DNA of 64,000 bases from Bedellia somnulentella. Its lineage: Eukaryota > Arthropoda > Insecta > Lepidoptera > Bedelliidae. A program made the position numbers and the translations under genes. Under the pieces are notes generated by a model. The model did no database searches, was not told where the DNA came from, and saw only the letters and a program-made list of their open reading frames with translations. How positions within the stretch are numbered: position 1 is the first letter of the stretch; each line of letters begins with the position of its first letter. The stretch lies in contig OY755197.1 in assembly GCA_963576735.1 (NCBI GenBank), forward strand, positions 136,501 through 200,500, written 5' to 3'. Positions 23,678 to 34,158 of this stretch are shown here, in pieces.

Positions 23678-24186
23678 CTGATAAAGATAAAAAAAAAAAA
23701 AGATAAAAGATATTTATTTGTTACCAAACACAATAACAACATATACAAACATTACAATTTAAAAAGAAAAGATGGCAACAAAAAGGCAAAGTACCTCAGC
23801 TAGGTTCCCAACATTATCCGCAGGACACTGCTGGGGAGCTGGTTTTCTGGTACCGCCTGTAACTTACATACTAAGTCCGACATAAACAGTTAGTTTACTT
23901 AACCTTAAACCACTCGTTGTAACTGTGCTACTGGGAGTTAAGAAGAAAATAACTCAACACTTAAAAGAACAAAAAGAAATTAGATTTCAGTGAGCAATCA
24001 TTAATGAGCAGCCAGCCTTAAATCAATAGTAAATAAATAAACAAATCGTACCAATATTAATAATATGCTATAATAGAGATAATAAAATAAAATAAGTTAA
24101 GGGACCAATATATTTATTTAATAGATTTTATAAGAAAAGAAATAAGATATTTTTATAAGAGAGATGCATTGAATTTTGTGGAAGAT
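23678..24186 (-). other. 3' UTR and tail of element C
   Basis: About 510 bp of AT-rich non-coding sequence after the ORF2 stop, ending in AATAAATATC plus (TTATCTTT)-like repeats. The same tail motif ends element D (34315-34348), although the two elements differ in their coding regions. Confidence 0.7.
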
Positions 24187-27027
24187 TTATTGTGATGTTT
24201 TTTGTTGTTGAAGTAGGTGTATTTTGAACCGGTGTTTGAATGACCCTATTGATGGCAGTGAACGCATGGGAGGTGGCAGGTCGTTCCAACACTTACTAGC
24301 TGCGTATCTGAAACTACCTCTGAACGCTGTTGTATGGTGTTTCTGGATAACCAATAGATAAGTTGAGGCTCTAGTTTCGTACGAGGACATACTTTTCGAC
24401 CAGACCAGTTTTGTAAATAGGTAGCTAGGAGTTTGAGAGAGAACGACATTAAACATAAGAGAGGCCAGGTGTAACTTACGTCTATTTTCAAAATTTAGCA
24501 TATTTGAACTATTCAAATATGGTGTGATATGAGTTCTAGCTGGAATATTAAAACAATACCTAGCACAAGCATTCTGTACTCGTTGGATGAGTCGTTTTGA
24601 TCTCACCGTCATGCATGGGCCGTAAACTGTATCTGCATAGTTCAGCTTGCTTAATACCAAACTTTCGCAAAGTTGTATTCGTAAGGCGGAATTAATGGAA
24701 TTCCTTATTTTATACAAAACTTTAATACGATAAAAACAATTCCTAACGATGTTAATGATGTGATCCTCAAATTTTAGTTCTGAATCCATAAGAAGTCCTA
24801 AATTACGTGCAGATTCCACTTGCTGTATTTGAGCACCATTTATCTGTAAATTTAAGTCTAAATTCTTTAGCGACTCTTTTTGCTTTTTGCTACCCAAGAT
24901 CATAAATTTGGATTTAGCAGGGTTCAATATCAAGCCGTTTCTATGCGACCAGTCATTTATACGACGTAAGTCATCGTTTATAATATCCACAGCAGAAATA
25001 AGCGTATCAGGTTTAACTGACAAGTATAATTGCATATCGTCCGCATATTAATGATACTTACATTTTTTTACGCATTTAATAATGTCTGCAGTGTATAGTA
25101 TAAAAAGAATAGGTCCCAGTATGGAGCCCTGCGGGACGCCTCTAGGAATCAAAGTTGCTATTGATTGTGTCTTAACACCATTGTTATCTAATTCAACAAA
25201 TTGTGATCTATTTTCAAGGTAACTGTTGAACCACTTTATAACCTCTAAGCTAAAACCATAATAAGCCATCTTTGCTAGAAGCAGCGGGATGTTAAGACAC
25301 TCAAATGCGCGAGAAAAATCTAGTAAAACAAGGATAGTACCCTCTCCTAAATCCTGGACATTTTTAATATTATCAATTACATCAAGAAGAGCAGTTGTTG
25401 TGCTGTGGCGTTTACGGAAGCCCGATTGCAGTAATGGGAGGATGTTATTTGATTCCATAAATGCTTGTAGTTGCTTGCACACTACTCGTTCTAAGACTTT
25501 AGAAAGACACGGTAAAATGCTAATCGGTCGAAGGTCAGCAGGTGTTTGAGGGTTTGTAGTCTTCGGTCTGGGTTTAACTAACGATACCTTCCAAGCACTA
25601 GGGAAAATAGAGAATTTTATTGAAGTGTTCACAATATCTGTTATTAGGTTTAAGGTTTTTGATAGTGTAAGAGTGATCATTGCTATAGAGATATTATCAA
25701 CCCCCTGTGCATTGGAGTCAATTGATTTGATTATTTTTAGTACTTCATCTGAGTTAACTGCGGTTAAATGGAAATTATTTGTTATGTTTGGATCTCTGTT
25801 GAATTCATAAAAAGTTAGTTGGGCAAGGGGTACGGTATTGCTGCCTGGTACGTCTACGAAGTGGTTATTAATGATATTAGCATCATTGAAGTGACTGGGC
25901 AGGTCTAATTTAAAGTGTGAACGTAAGACTATTGATTTCAAATTGTTCCATAGCTTCTTCGGATTTTTACTCTGTTGGTTGATATGAGTCCTAAAATAGT
26001 TTTCCTTTTCCGCAATTATCGCGTTATCTACAATCAATTTTAAAGATTTATAATATTCATTATGTGTGGCTAGCTTGGTTACTTTAAATTTATTATGAGC
26101 TCGATCACGAAGGTTCATCATACATTTAACTGTATCCGTGATCCACGGATAACCTCTCTCTTTAACTACAATTGTCTTGAAGGGTGCATGTAAATCAAAT
26201 AAACGTATCATGTATGTACTAAATAAGTTTACCTTATCGTTGATATTTGAATTTGAAATAATATGGTTCCAATCAATGTTAGCTAAATCCCTTTCAAACA
26301 GATCCTCTAGAATGTTACTTAGTGGACGGTACCGGATAAAACGAGGTACCGGTTTTGGCTTCTTTATGTTGCATTCCACACATATAAATGCGTGTCTGCC
26401 TAGTGTAGGAATATGGTTCACAGAAAAACTTCTTATAGGTAAATCAGTACACACAACATCAATGAGTGATTCTGTGGAGGGTGAGAAATGAGTGGGTTGA
26501 TTTATGATTTGTGTTAGACTGAATGTGGTTAAAAATTCCTTAAGCAACTGTTTTTCGGAGTCATTTCCCATCATATTAACATTTAAATCACCTAAAAGAA
26601 TAGTCTTATCATGTGTACCCATACTTACTAGAGTTTCGGATAGTCCATCAAGGAAAATATCTAATTTCTGCCATGGGGGTCTGTATGCAGTGCCTATGAG
26701 TGTTTTTATAGATTTGAACGTAATCGATATCCACATTTGCTCAACCTCTCTGATATGTGGATGCCGGCAAACTCTTACGCTAACCGTAGATTTAATATAA
26801 AAGCCTACGCCTCCCCCGCGGCCGCGCACGCTGGCCGGGCGCGGGACGTGCCGCAGCTGGTAGCCGGGCACGACGGGCGCGCGCTGCTCCTCGCCAGCCC
26901 GCAACCAGGTCTCGTTTATTGCCAGAATATCGACATCGAACCGCTCTATGGCCGCTATCAGTTCATCATGGCCGGTTCCCAAGGAACCAGCGTTAAAAAG
27001 ACCTAATTTTAATATTTTTTGAACCAT
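24187..27027 (-). pseudogene. element C ORF2 (endonuclease-RT) with one nonsense codon
   Basis: Starts with an ATG at 27027-27025 that overlaps the TAA of the middle ORF (TAATG). Endonuclease, residues ~1-230: GLFNAGSL, INETWL, GTAYRPP, LLGDLNVNM, LIDVVCT and GRHAFI (His in place of the usual SDH setting). RT: DLRPISILPCLSKVLE, SGFRKRHSTTTALL, LVLLDFSRAFECLN (catalytic Asp) and GVPQGSILGPILFILY. The frame is then cut by TAA at 25050-25048, one codon before the catalytic YADD, and resumes in the same frame (YADDMQLYLS) to the C-terminus at 24187. The single stop is the only visible lesion. Confidence 0.92.
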
Positions 27028-27650
27028 TAATGTATAATGTATATAAACTCATTCGTAACCACATCTATTCCTACAAATAAAGCACATAATTTTATAGCGC
27101 GGTCATTAATTAGACCAAATAATATATTGCTTTGAATATTAAAGTAAGTCATTAATAAATTATTTTTTATACAGCTAATGTACACACCATCATAGTGGAG
27201 AGTTAATCTGTTCACCCTCATTTTAAGTGATGCTATGTTAAAATGTATTCTCTGTGTTCTAATAAAATTGTAATCAATATATAAGTAATAAGTAAAGAAA
27301 ATAAAAACCAAATGTAGGACTTTAATAGTCAATATATAATATATAAGTAATATGAAGTAGTAAGACCTTAACTTTATATATACATGAGTACATAAATTAT
27401 AAAAGCTAGTCATCAAATGAATGCCACTAATCTGTAAATAATTTTTTAAGTAGATATTTAAATCACCAACCAATATCGTTGCACAGTCACACTGTTTACT
27501 ATTAAAAAAAATAAAAAAACATGTAAAAATTAAAATAAAACATAATATTAAATGACTATTTAAAACTTTTGAATTAAATATTAAAGAAAAACCAAACCTA
27601 ATCACACTTAAAAATATCACTAATATCCGAGTCTCTACGAATCCGTACAT
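27027..27650 (-). CDS. element C hydrophobic middle ORF (ORFX)
   Basis: An open frame of 207 codons between ORF1 and ORF2. It starts with an ATG at 27650, inside ORF1 in the +1 frame (53-nt overlap), and its TAA overlaps the ORF2 ATG as TAATG at 27029-27025. The sequence is very AT-rich, so a 200-codon open frame is unexpected by chance. The product has several membrane-like segments (ILVIFLSVIRFGFSLIF, HLILCFILIFTCFFIFF, a long one near residues 95-125). One patch, ATILVGDLNIYLKN, resembles an endonuclease Asp/Asn motif and may be coincidence or a relic. No family is recognised. Confidence 0.5.
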   Translation of the reverse strand: MYGFVETRILVIFLSVIRFGFSLIFNSKVLNSHLILCFILIFTCFFIFFNSKQCDCATILVGDLNIYLKNYLQISGIHLMTSFYNLCTHVYIKLRSYYFILLIYYILTIKVLHLVFIFFTYYLYIDYNFIRTQRIHFNIASLKMRVNRLTLHYDGVYISCIKNNLLMTYFNIQSNILFGLINDRAIKLCALFVGIDVVTNEFIYIIH

Positions 27651-28247
27651 ATTTGGAACCTTCTGTCTGTCGAGCTAAAACACGTCCATCTCTGGTCCAT
27701 ATATATTTCCAGCCAGCTTCTTTCGCGCGTTCCTTCGTCAGCTTGAACAGATGTCGGTTGTGCCGAGTCAGACGTTCGTTTATATAGAATGTCCGCGGCT
27801 CCCCGGGGATCCCGGTGTCGGCGGTGGTGGCTCCCCGGCGGACGCGCGCGGCCCGCAGCAGCTCGTCCCGCGTCGCGCGCCGCGCCAGCCGCACCACGAT
27901 GACCCGCGGTCGCCCTTCCTGTCCTCGAGGCGCCCCCATTCTTTCAGCACACACAACTTCCCGCTCATCAAGTTTTATGCCTATTTTAGCACTTAGCACA
28001 GTGATTAAATGATGCACATTTTCTCCACTTGCCTCTGGAACATTCGATAACTGAATATCATTTGCGAGTAGATCTTGGTCTCGTTCCTGTATTTGGTCCT
28101 GCAGTTGCCTTACTGTATCCTCTAGGTTAGTCCCTTGAGATGACGTGCACCTCCGCTCCAATTCATCAATTCTTCGTTCTATCGTGATAAAACGGTTGTC
28201 GTATGCTGATATCGCCGTACGCACTTCAAGGAGTTCCTTACGAAAAT
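27598..28247 (-). pseudogene. element C ORF1, C-terminal part (FP25K-like domain)
   Basis: The 5'-truncated ORF1 of element C. The frame enters at the insertion junction (28247) and runs about 215 codons. It has a short coiled coil (RRIDELERR... QIQERDQDLL) and the FP25K-like C-terminal domain (PRVIVVRLARRATRDELL, FYINERLTRHNRHLF, YIWTRDGRVLARQ). The N-terminal zinc finger expected from element B is missing because of the truncation. Codon use is markedly GC-richer than in B and D. Confidence 0.85.
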
Positions 28248-28942
28248 CCTAATACTGCTGTGTTTAAACAAAACAAACAAATACTTACTGGTCCAATAGT
28301 ACATTTGATCAACTTATCTTTTACAGCTGGGATTTCCCCAAAAGTACTAAAACATGCAACTGTTATACCAGTACATAAAAGTGGTGATAAAAAAATATTT
28401 GGAAATTATAGACCAATATCCCTTCTTCCAACAATGGCCAAAATTCTTGAGAAAGTTATAAACAAACGCTTAGTAAATTATTTAGAATCGAAACAACTAT
28501 TATCAAGCAAACAATATGGTTTCCGTAAGGGTTTCTCAACCACTGATGCTGTCACAAATTTGACAAACACGGTTGCTGATAATCTTGATAAGGGTAGAAA
28601 ATGCATAGGGATTTTTATTGATCTAGCAAAAGCTTTTGATAGTGTTCATGTTTCTAATCTATTAAACAAACTTGAGTGCTATGGAATACGTGACTTACAG
28701 TTGCAGTTATTTAAGGATTACTTGTCAGATAGGACCCAGTCTGTTAAGGTGGATTCAATTATTAGTGACCTGCAACCTATATACTATGGTGTACCCCAGG
28801 GAAGCGTCCTTGGACCAACTCTCTTCCTCCTGTACATCAACGATCTGTGTAACACCAAACTACTCCAAGGAGAAGTTTTTACATTCGCTGATGATACTGC
28901 TCTCCTGTTTTGGGGTGAAAATTGGGAAAAGGCTAGGCAACA
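28248..28942 (+). pseudogene. element B ORF2, RT fingers and palm
   Basis: Continuation of the element B reverse transcriptase after element C. Motifs in order: HLINLSFTAGISPKVLKHA, NYRPISLLPTMAKILEK, GFRKGFSTTDAV, GIFIDLAKAFDSVH (catalytic Asp), GVPQGSVLGPTLFLLYIND and TFADDTALLF (catalytic DD). It stops at AACA (28939-28942), where element D is inserted, and continues at 34349. Confidence 0.9.
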
Positions 28943-29770
28943 AAAGGCTAGGTTTTTCTTGCGAACCGGGGGTAGATCGATAACATCACATTTGTGTTCT
29001 CTCAGTTGTATTTTCGGTTTTTATTTGTAATACGCATAAAAACGAATAGAAAAAGCCTTTCACGTGTTAGTTGTAGCGTGATTCATATACACAAGTGTTA
29101 TCCTAGGAATATATCGAGTGATAGTGATAATATTAGTGATTGAAAATTGTGACGGTTTAACGGACAAAAACATACATCATATGTTAGAAAAAACGCATCC
29201 AGTAACCAGTTCATTGGCGGAGTAAACCAGCTAAGTATCTTATGTACTTAATTCACATTTGATTACCTGCCAATTCAATAAAATTACATAGTTGTCAATC
29301 AAAAACATCACAACTCTATCGAGGTCATTGATCGCAACTACTAAGTTCTTAGTTCGAGAGACTTTCTATCTGCAAACTTAATAATAAAACACGGGTTCCA
29401 TTACCGTATTAATTTTCTTTTTTTCTTTTTGTTGGTGTTTTTGTTGCGTTTATTTATTTGTTATGTTGTAACTTTGTAATATTAAGATACAGAAAAAGTT
29501 TATCGCGTTTATCACTTAGCACATTCGTTAAGCAGTAATCTAGTTATAGTCGTCATAGTCGTTATATATAGTCTAGTTATAGTAATTATATCATTTATTG
29601 TGTCGCTTAGGTACTTGCCTGTATAAGTAAGTGTATTATTGAATAGCTATTTCGGAGCTTGTGTGAATAATTGAAACATTTATTATTTAGCTATCTAAGT
29701 TATTAGTTCGCTATAGATTTTCTTACGGTATTTATATTTTAGTTTCATAAACAAAGACTTATATCGTAGA
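28943..29770 (+). other. 5' leader of element D
   Basis: 828 bp before the ORF1 ATG with no long ORF. It is moderately AT-rich, with short repeats such as TATAGTCGTCATAGTCGTTATATATAG near 29535-29570. It presumably contains the internal promoter; no motif is diagnostic. Confidence 0.55.
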
Positions 29771-31162
29771 ATGGAATCAATAACAACTCGTAGGATGGCT
29801 GCTGAACAAAAGTATGAAAAACTCAAAAGAGAATTTAGTGATGCGGAGGATTTAAAAAATAGGCTTTTAGAAGAACGTGACGAAAACTGTATCACTATTC
29901 GTAATTTAAAATCAAAAAATAGTACTCTCGTTGAGAAAGTGGAGTTACTTCGGCAATCTTATGATATGTGTCAATCAGAGCTGGAAAAACAACAGCTAAT
30001 AATTAAATCTCATGAAGATCAGTGCGCTAAACATGAAATAGCCGTAGAGCGAATTTATATCCTTAATGAGCAGTTGGCAGAGGCACACGCTCAATTATCA
30101 GAGTTTCATAGACTTAAAGATATAAATGAAGACTCTCACGCACTTTCTTTATGCGCAGAACTTGAAGTGGAGTCAATATCTTCTTTGAATTCTATCGCGA
30201 ATCAAAAATCATTAAGTCATAGGCAAATAAAGAAATATAAATTAGTTAATAAACGCATATATAGCTCAACGAAAAATCTGATAAATATTAAAAATAGTAT
30301 TAGAAACATTAATAAAACCTACAAAAAAATAAATTTAATTCAAAAAATCGATAGTTTAAATAGCCAACTAAAAAATATGATTGCTAGTCAGGAAGAGGTA
30401 AAAAAAAGGTATATGAATATAAGTAACCTAATAGAAAAAGAGACGGATTGTCATAAATTGTCTGAAAAATCTTGTAACTTTATGTCTCCGCCGTTACAAT
30501 CAGACAAAGAACAATCCATCCCTACCACTACCACCCCGGTTCGCAAAACTATAATATTTTCCGATGGTATGGGGTTACGTTTCGGAGAAATATTAAATGA
30601 TCACATACATCAGACAGTAACAAACTATTGTTATACTGGTGCTCCCTTTAATTATATTATCGATAAAGTTACTTTGGGTGAATATGACGAGTATACTACA
30701 ATTGTTATATTATTCGGTAGTAGTATAGGATTAAATAAAAAAATATTGAAGAAAGGCATTAGCCAGCTTTTAGAGATACAAAAGAAATATAAATGTAAGT
30801 TTATATTTTGTACCTTACCATATATATATAATTATATGAGTAAGCATAATAATGATATTCATATGTTTTGTACCTTACCATATATATATAATTATATGAG
30901 TAAGCATAATAATGATATTCATATGTTGAATAATTTTATATTTAATATGACCAGCCGTCAAAGCGACGTTTTCTTTACTCTGGACGTGAATAAGTTCATA
31001 CCTTATTCAAGACAACGATCGGGTACTATATACATACCCTTAAATAAAAAACGTACCATTGCTAAATTATTAGCATATCATATATCCAACCCTCCCTTAT
31101 TTAATATAAGGGAAAACTTACTTACAATATGTGATGGTGGAAACCATAATTTAAACTTTTAA
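29771..31162 (+). CDS. element D ORF1 protein: coiled coil plus SGNH-esterase-like domain
   Basis: A 463-residue protein starting at an ATG. Residues ~1-120 are a charged coiled coil (repeated Glu/Lys/Leu). A Ser/Lys-rich linker follows. Residues ~255-440 look like the SGNH/GDSL-esterase-type domain found in some CR1-group ORF1 proteins (FSDGMGLRFGE as the first block, TIVILFGSSIGLN as the second); this assignment is tentative. Residues ~345-385 contain a perfect 20-residue tandem duplication. There is no PHD finger or FP-like domain, so this ORF1 is unrelated to those of A, B and C. The last codons (AAT TTA AAC TTT TAA) contain the slippery heptamer. Confidence 0.8.
   Translation: MESITTRRMAAEQKYEKLKREFSDAEDLKNRLLEERDENCITIRNLKSKNSTLVEKVELLRQSYDMCQSELEKQQLIIKSHEDQCAKHEIAVERIYILNEQLAEAHAQLSEFHRLKDINEDSHALSLCAELEVESISSLNSIANQKSLSHRQIKKYKLVNKRIYSSTKNLINIKNSIRNINKTYKKINLIQKIDSLNSQLKNMIASQEEVKKRYMNISNLIEKETDCHKLSEKSCNFMSPPLQSDKEQSIPTTTTPVRKTIIFSDGMGLRFGEILNDHIHQTVTNYCYTGAPFNYIIDKVTLGEYDEYTTIVILFGSSIGLNKKILKKGISQLLEIQKKYKCKFIFCTLPYIYNYMSKHNNDIHMFCTLPYIYNYMSKHNNDIHMLNNFIFNMTSRQSDVFFTLDVNKFIPYSRQRSGTIYIPLNKKRTIAKLLAYHISNPPLFNIRENLLTICDGGNHNLNF
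30807..30926 (+). repeat. 60-bp exact tandem duplication in element D ORF1
   Basis: The 60 bases at 30807-30866 are repeated without a mismatch at 30867-30926 (TTTTGTACCTTACC... through ...GATATTCATATG). The duplication is in frame and doubles 20 residues (FCTLPYIYNYMSK...). Absence of divergence implies a recent event or an assembly artefact. Confidence 0.93.
31150..31156 (+). promoter_or_regulatory. candidate -1 ribosomal frameshift heptamer T TTA AAC
   Basis: The canonical X XXY YYZ slippery heptamer TTTAAAC is in the correct ORF1 frame (AA[T TTA AAC] TTT TAA), one codon before the ORF1 stop at 31160-31162. Slipping back one base enters the ORF2 frame, which is open from here to 34158 and has no ATG, CTG, GTG or TTG before 31348. 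Confidence 0.7.
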
Positions 31163-34158
31163 GTGAGACAATAGAAGAGCCTCCTGTCATCCTTAAGCCG
31201 TCACCTTCAATTAATATTAACATTGTAAACAAGGAAGGAGGTTCTTCTGGCAAAATATTTAAAAACCGTGCTTTACAAGGAGACCCACAATTTAAATTAG
31301 TATTTCAAAATACTCAGGGGTTTTCTTGTAAAGAATTAGAAATTGAATTGTTTTTAGAAAGATATCAAATTGATTGTTTCTGTGTCTCAGAACACTGGCT
31401 TAAGAATTGCGAGCTCATATTTGGTTTTCAAAATTACAACTTAGCTAGTAGCTACTGCCGCAATTCTAAAGCCTGTGGTGGCTCCGCTATATTTATAAAA
31501 AATAGTATTAAATGTAAAAATCGTGAGGATATTGTAAAACTGAGCGTTGAGCAAGTCGTGGAGATATCCTGCATAGAGTTACTAAACTACTTTATAGTAA
31601 GCGTATATCGAGCCCCCTATAGTCAAAATTATGAAAGATTTGAAAGTGTAATGGAAGATGTATTAACTAAAATTTTCAAGAGTAAAAAACAATTAATTAT
31701 TTGTGGAGACTTCAATATAGATCTCTTAAAAGATAGTACTCAGAAAACACGGTTGATGAGTTTATTCCAATCGTTTAATTTAGAAAATTTATTCTTGGAA
31801 CCTACTAGAACCAAAACATGTTTAGATAATGTATTTACAAATGCTGAATTCATAAGTAAATCTGTAATAAATAAACTAAAATCTGATCACAGTGGTCTTT
31901 TTGTAAACTTTCCACATAAGGCACCAGACCGAAAAATTATAGTTAAAAAAAGGAGTATCACTGCTTACAAAGTTGAAAAATATATAAACTTAATCAGTTA
32001 TAAGCTGCCCACTTCTTCAATAAATAAAAATCCAAATAATAGTTATAATACTTTCTTTAAAGTACTGATAGACGAATTTAATAAAATATTTACTATTAAA
32101 GATGTAACTATACTCGTATGTAATAAATTTAAATTTAGTGAGTGGGCAACACCAGGCATATATAAATCTAGAGAAATACTATTTGATTTATACGATCAAA
32201 AAGCGTTCTCACATAATGATGAATTTATAGAATATGTAAAAAAATACTCAAAAATGTTTAATAAAGTTTGTAAGGAGGCTAAAGCAAGATACTTGAGCCA
32301 ACGTATTAAAACATCTGATAATAAAGTAAAAACCGTTTGGAACATTATCAACACTCAAACTGGCAAAAGCAAATCATGTGATCAGGACTTTTGTATTCGG
32401 TCTGATCGAGGTTTGACTACTTCAAATGATGTAATTGCTTGTATTTTTGAAAAATATTTTGCTGATATACCTTTTAAGACCACTGAACACTTAAATTCAT
32501 CTGCTACGTTAGCTCAAGAGCTGTTGCAACAAAACGTTGCAATTTGTAAATCTATATTTAATTTTAAAGTTGTCAGTCCCGAAGATATCATTAAAGTGTT
32601 TAAATCACTGAAATTGAAAAATTCTGAGGATATCTGGGGTATGTCAGTAAAAGTATGCCATAATTTTATTGTAATAATAGCTCCTTATTTAGCGAAAATA
32701 TTTAATGAATGTATAAGTAATGGTATCTTCCCAGATCTCATGAAACATAGTAAAATTGTACCTTTACTAAAATCTGGAGGTGATAAAAATAATCCTGAAG
32801 GTTATAGGCCTATATCTATACTACCGGTTATGAGTAAAATATTTGAAAAACTTATGCTTAATCAACTGCTCTTGCATTTTAGTTCCAACAATTTGTTTCA
32901 CCCTAAACAATTTGGTTTCACGAAAGGCCGCTCTACCACTGACGCAGGCGTTGCCCTAATTAAACATATTTTTGGTTCGTGGGAACTTAAGAATGATGCA
33001 ATCGGTTTGTTCTGCGATCTTACAAAGGCTTTTGATTGTGCGGATCATAATATTTTATTCATAAAATTGGGACATTATGGCATCGAAGGTGACGCACTTA
33101 AATTAATAAAGTCCTACTTCTCAGATCGAATACAAAAAGTGCAAATCGATAAAATAAAATCATCTGGAACTCATGTAAAAATGGGTGTTCCACAGGGATC
33201 TATATTAGGCCCATTTTTGTTTCTAGTATATATTAATGATTTGCCGTTCATGGTCGAGAAAAGGTCTGAAATAGTATTATTTGCTGATGATACTTCTTTA
33301 ATTTTTGACGTTAAAAGGAATTCGGAAAATATTGACGATGTAAATAATGCAGTTTCCCAAATTCAAACATGGTTTGCTTCAAATAATCTTGTACTAAATG
33401 CCAAAAAAACCAAATGTATTAAATTTGCATTACCAAATGTTAAAAGTGTTGATAATGAAATTACATTAAATAATGAAAAATTACCATTTACGGATAGCGC
33501 AGTTTTCTTAGGGATACATCTGGACTCAAAGCTCCAATGGGGACCCCACATTAGCGCGCTAGCTGGCAGGCTAAGCAGTGCTGCCTATGCCGTTAGAAAG
33601 ATAAGACATTTAACTGATGTACAGACCGCTCGTTTAGTTTACTATAGTTATTTTCATAGCATCATGTCTTATGGCATTTTACTCTGGGGCAGAGCTGCTG
33701 ATGTTGGGTCAATATTCATTTTACAGAAAAGAGCAATAAGAGCTATTTATAATTTAGGTTCACGAGATTCCCTTAGAGAATTGTTTAAAACCATAAATAT
33801 AATGACACTGCCATGTCAATATATTTATGAAAACATCATGTATGTGAGAAAAAATTTGAAAGCATTTTCCAAAAACTGTGACAGACATACTAGAAGTCTT
33901 AGAGATAATAATAAAATTTCAATTCAAAAGTACAGATTGTCAAAAATAAATACATCTTTTATGGGGTTATGTGTAAAATTTTATAATAAAATACCTGATG
34001 ACATTTTGAATCTAACAGAAAAGAAATTCAAAGTAATTATAAAACGCAGTCTTCATTTAAAAGCTTATTACAGTTTAAATGATTATATGATAGATGAAAC
34101 TGCTTGGTGTCACCAGGGCTCTATTCAGGATATTTCCAGACATACACCAATATTGTAA
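31157..34158 (+). CDS. element D ORF2 polyprotein: endonuclease and reverse transcriptase
   Basis: Open for about 1000 codons in the -1 frame of ORF1. The first near-cognate start (TTG 31348) lies downstream of the catalytic Asn of the endonuclease (LVFQNTQGF), so internal initiation there would destroy the enzyme. Endonuclease: QNTQGF, VSEHWL, YRAPYS, IICGDFNIDLL and KSDHSGL. RT: GYRPISILPVMSKIFEK, FGFTKGRSTTDAG, GLFCDLTKAFDCADH (Asp), GVPQGSILGPFLFLVYIND, LFADDTSLI (Asp-Asp) and FLGIHLDSKLQWG. All catalytic residues are present and no stop interrupts the frame. It cleaves target DNA and copies the element RNA by target-primed reverse transcription. Confidence 0.9.
31173..31248 (+). other. 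candidate frameshift-stimulating stem-loop
   Basis: Positions 31173-31185 can pair with 31236-31248 in 13 consecutive base pairs with one G-U (AGAAGAGCCTCCT against AGGAGGTTCTTCT). A 50-nt loop separates the arms. The stem begins 16 nt after the slippery heptamer, longer than the usual 5-9 nt. Pairing was read by eye; no folding energy was computed. Confidence 0.55.

Larger units (their letters stand above)
23678..28247 (-). mobile_element. non-LTR retrotransposon C, inserted in element B
   Basis: A 4.57-kb minus-strand element flanked by CCTA (23674-23677 and 28248-28251); removing it rejoins the element B RT frame. Its 3' end at the left reads AATAAATATCTTTTATCTTTT followed by a T-rich ATCTTT tail. 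Its 5' end is truncated inside ORF1. Layout from 28247 leftward: ORF1 remainder, hydrophobic middle ORF, ORF2, 3' UTR. A GC-rich patch (26810-26930 and 27780-27960) marks the ends of both genes and contrasts with the AT-rich middle ORF. Confidence 0.92.

Noticed and set aside
27360..27490. GDLN-like patch in the element C middle ORF taken as a second endonuclease
   Set aside because: Only one short motif matches; the Glu, Tyr-Arg and His motifs are absent, and a complete endonuclease exists downstream. Kept only as a remark.
26737..27996. Plus-strand frames in the GC-rich parts of element C (e.g. 26737-27006, 27751-27996)
   Set aside because: They are antisense shadows of the ORF2 and ORF1 codons of element C.
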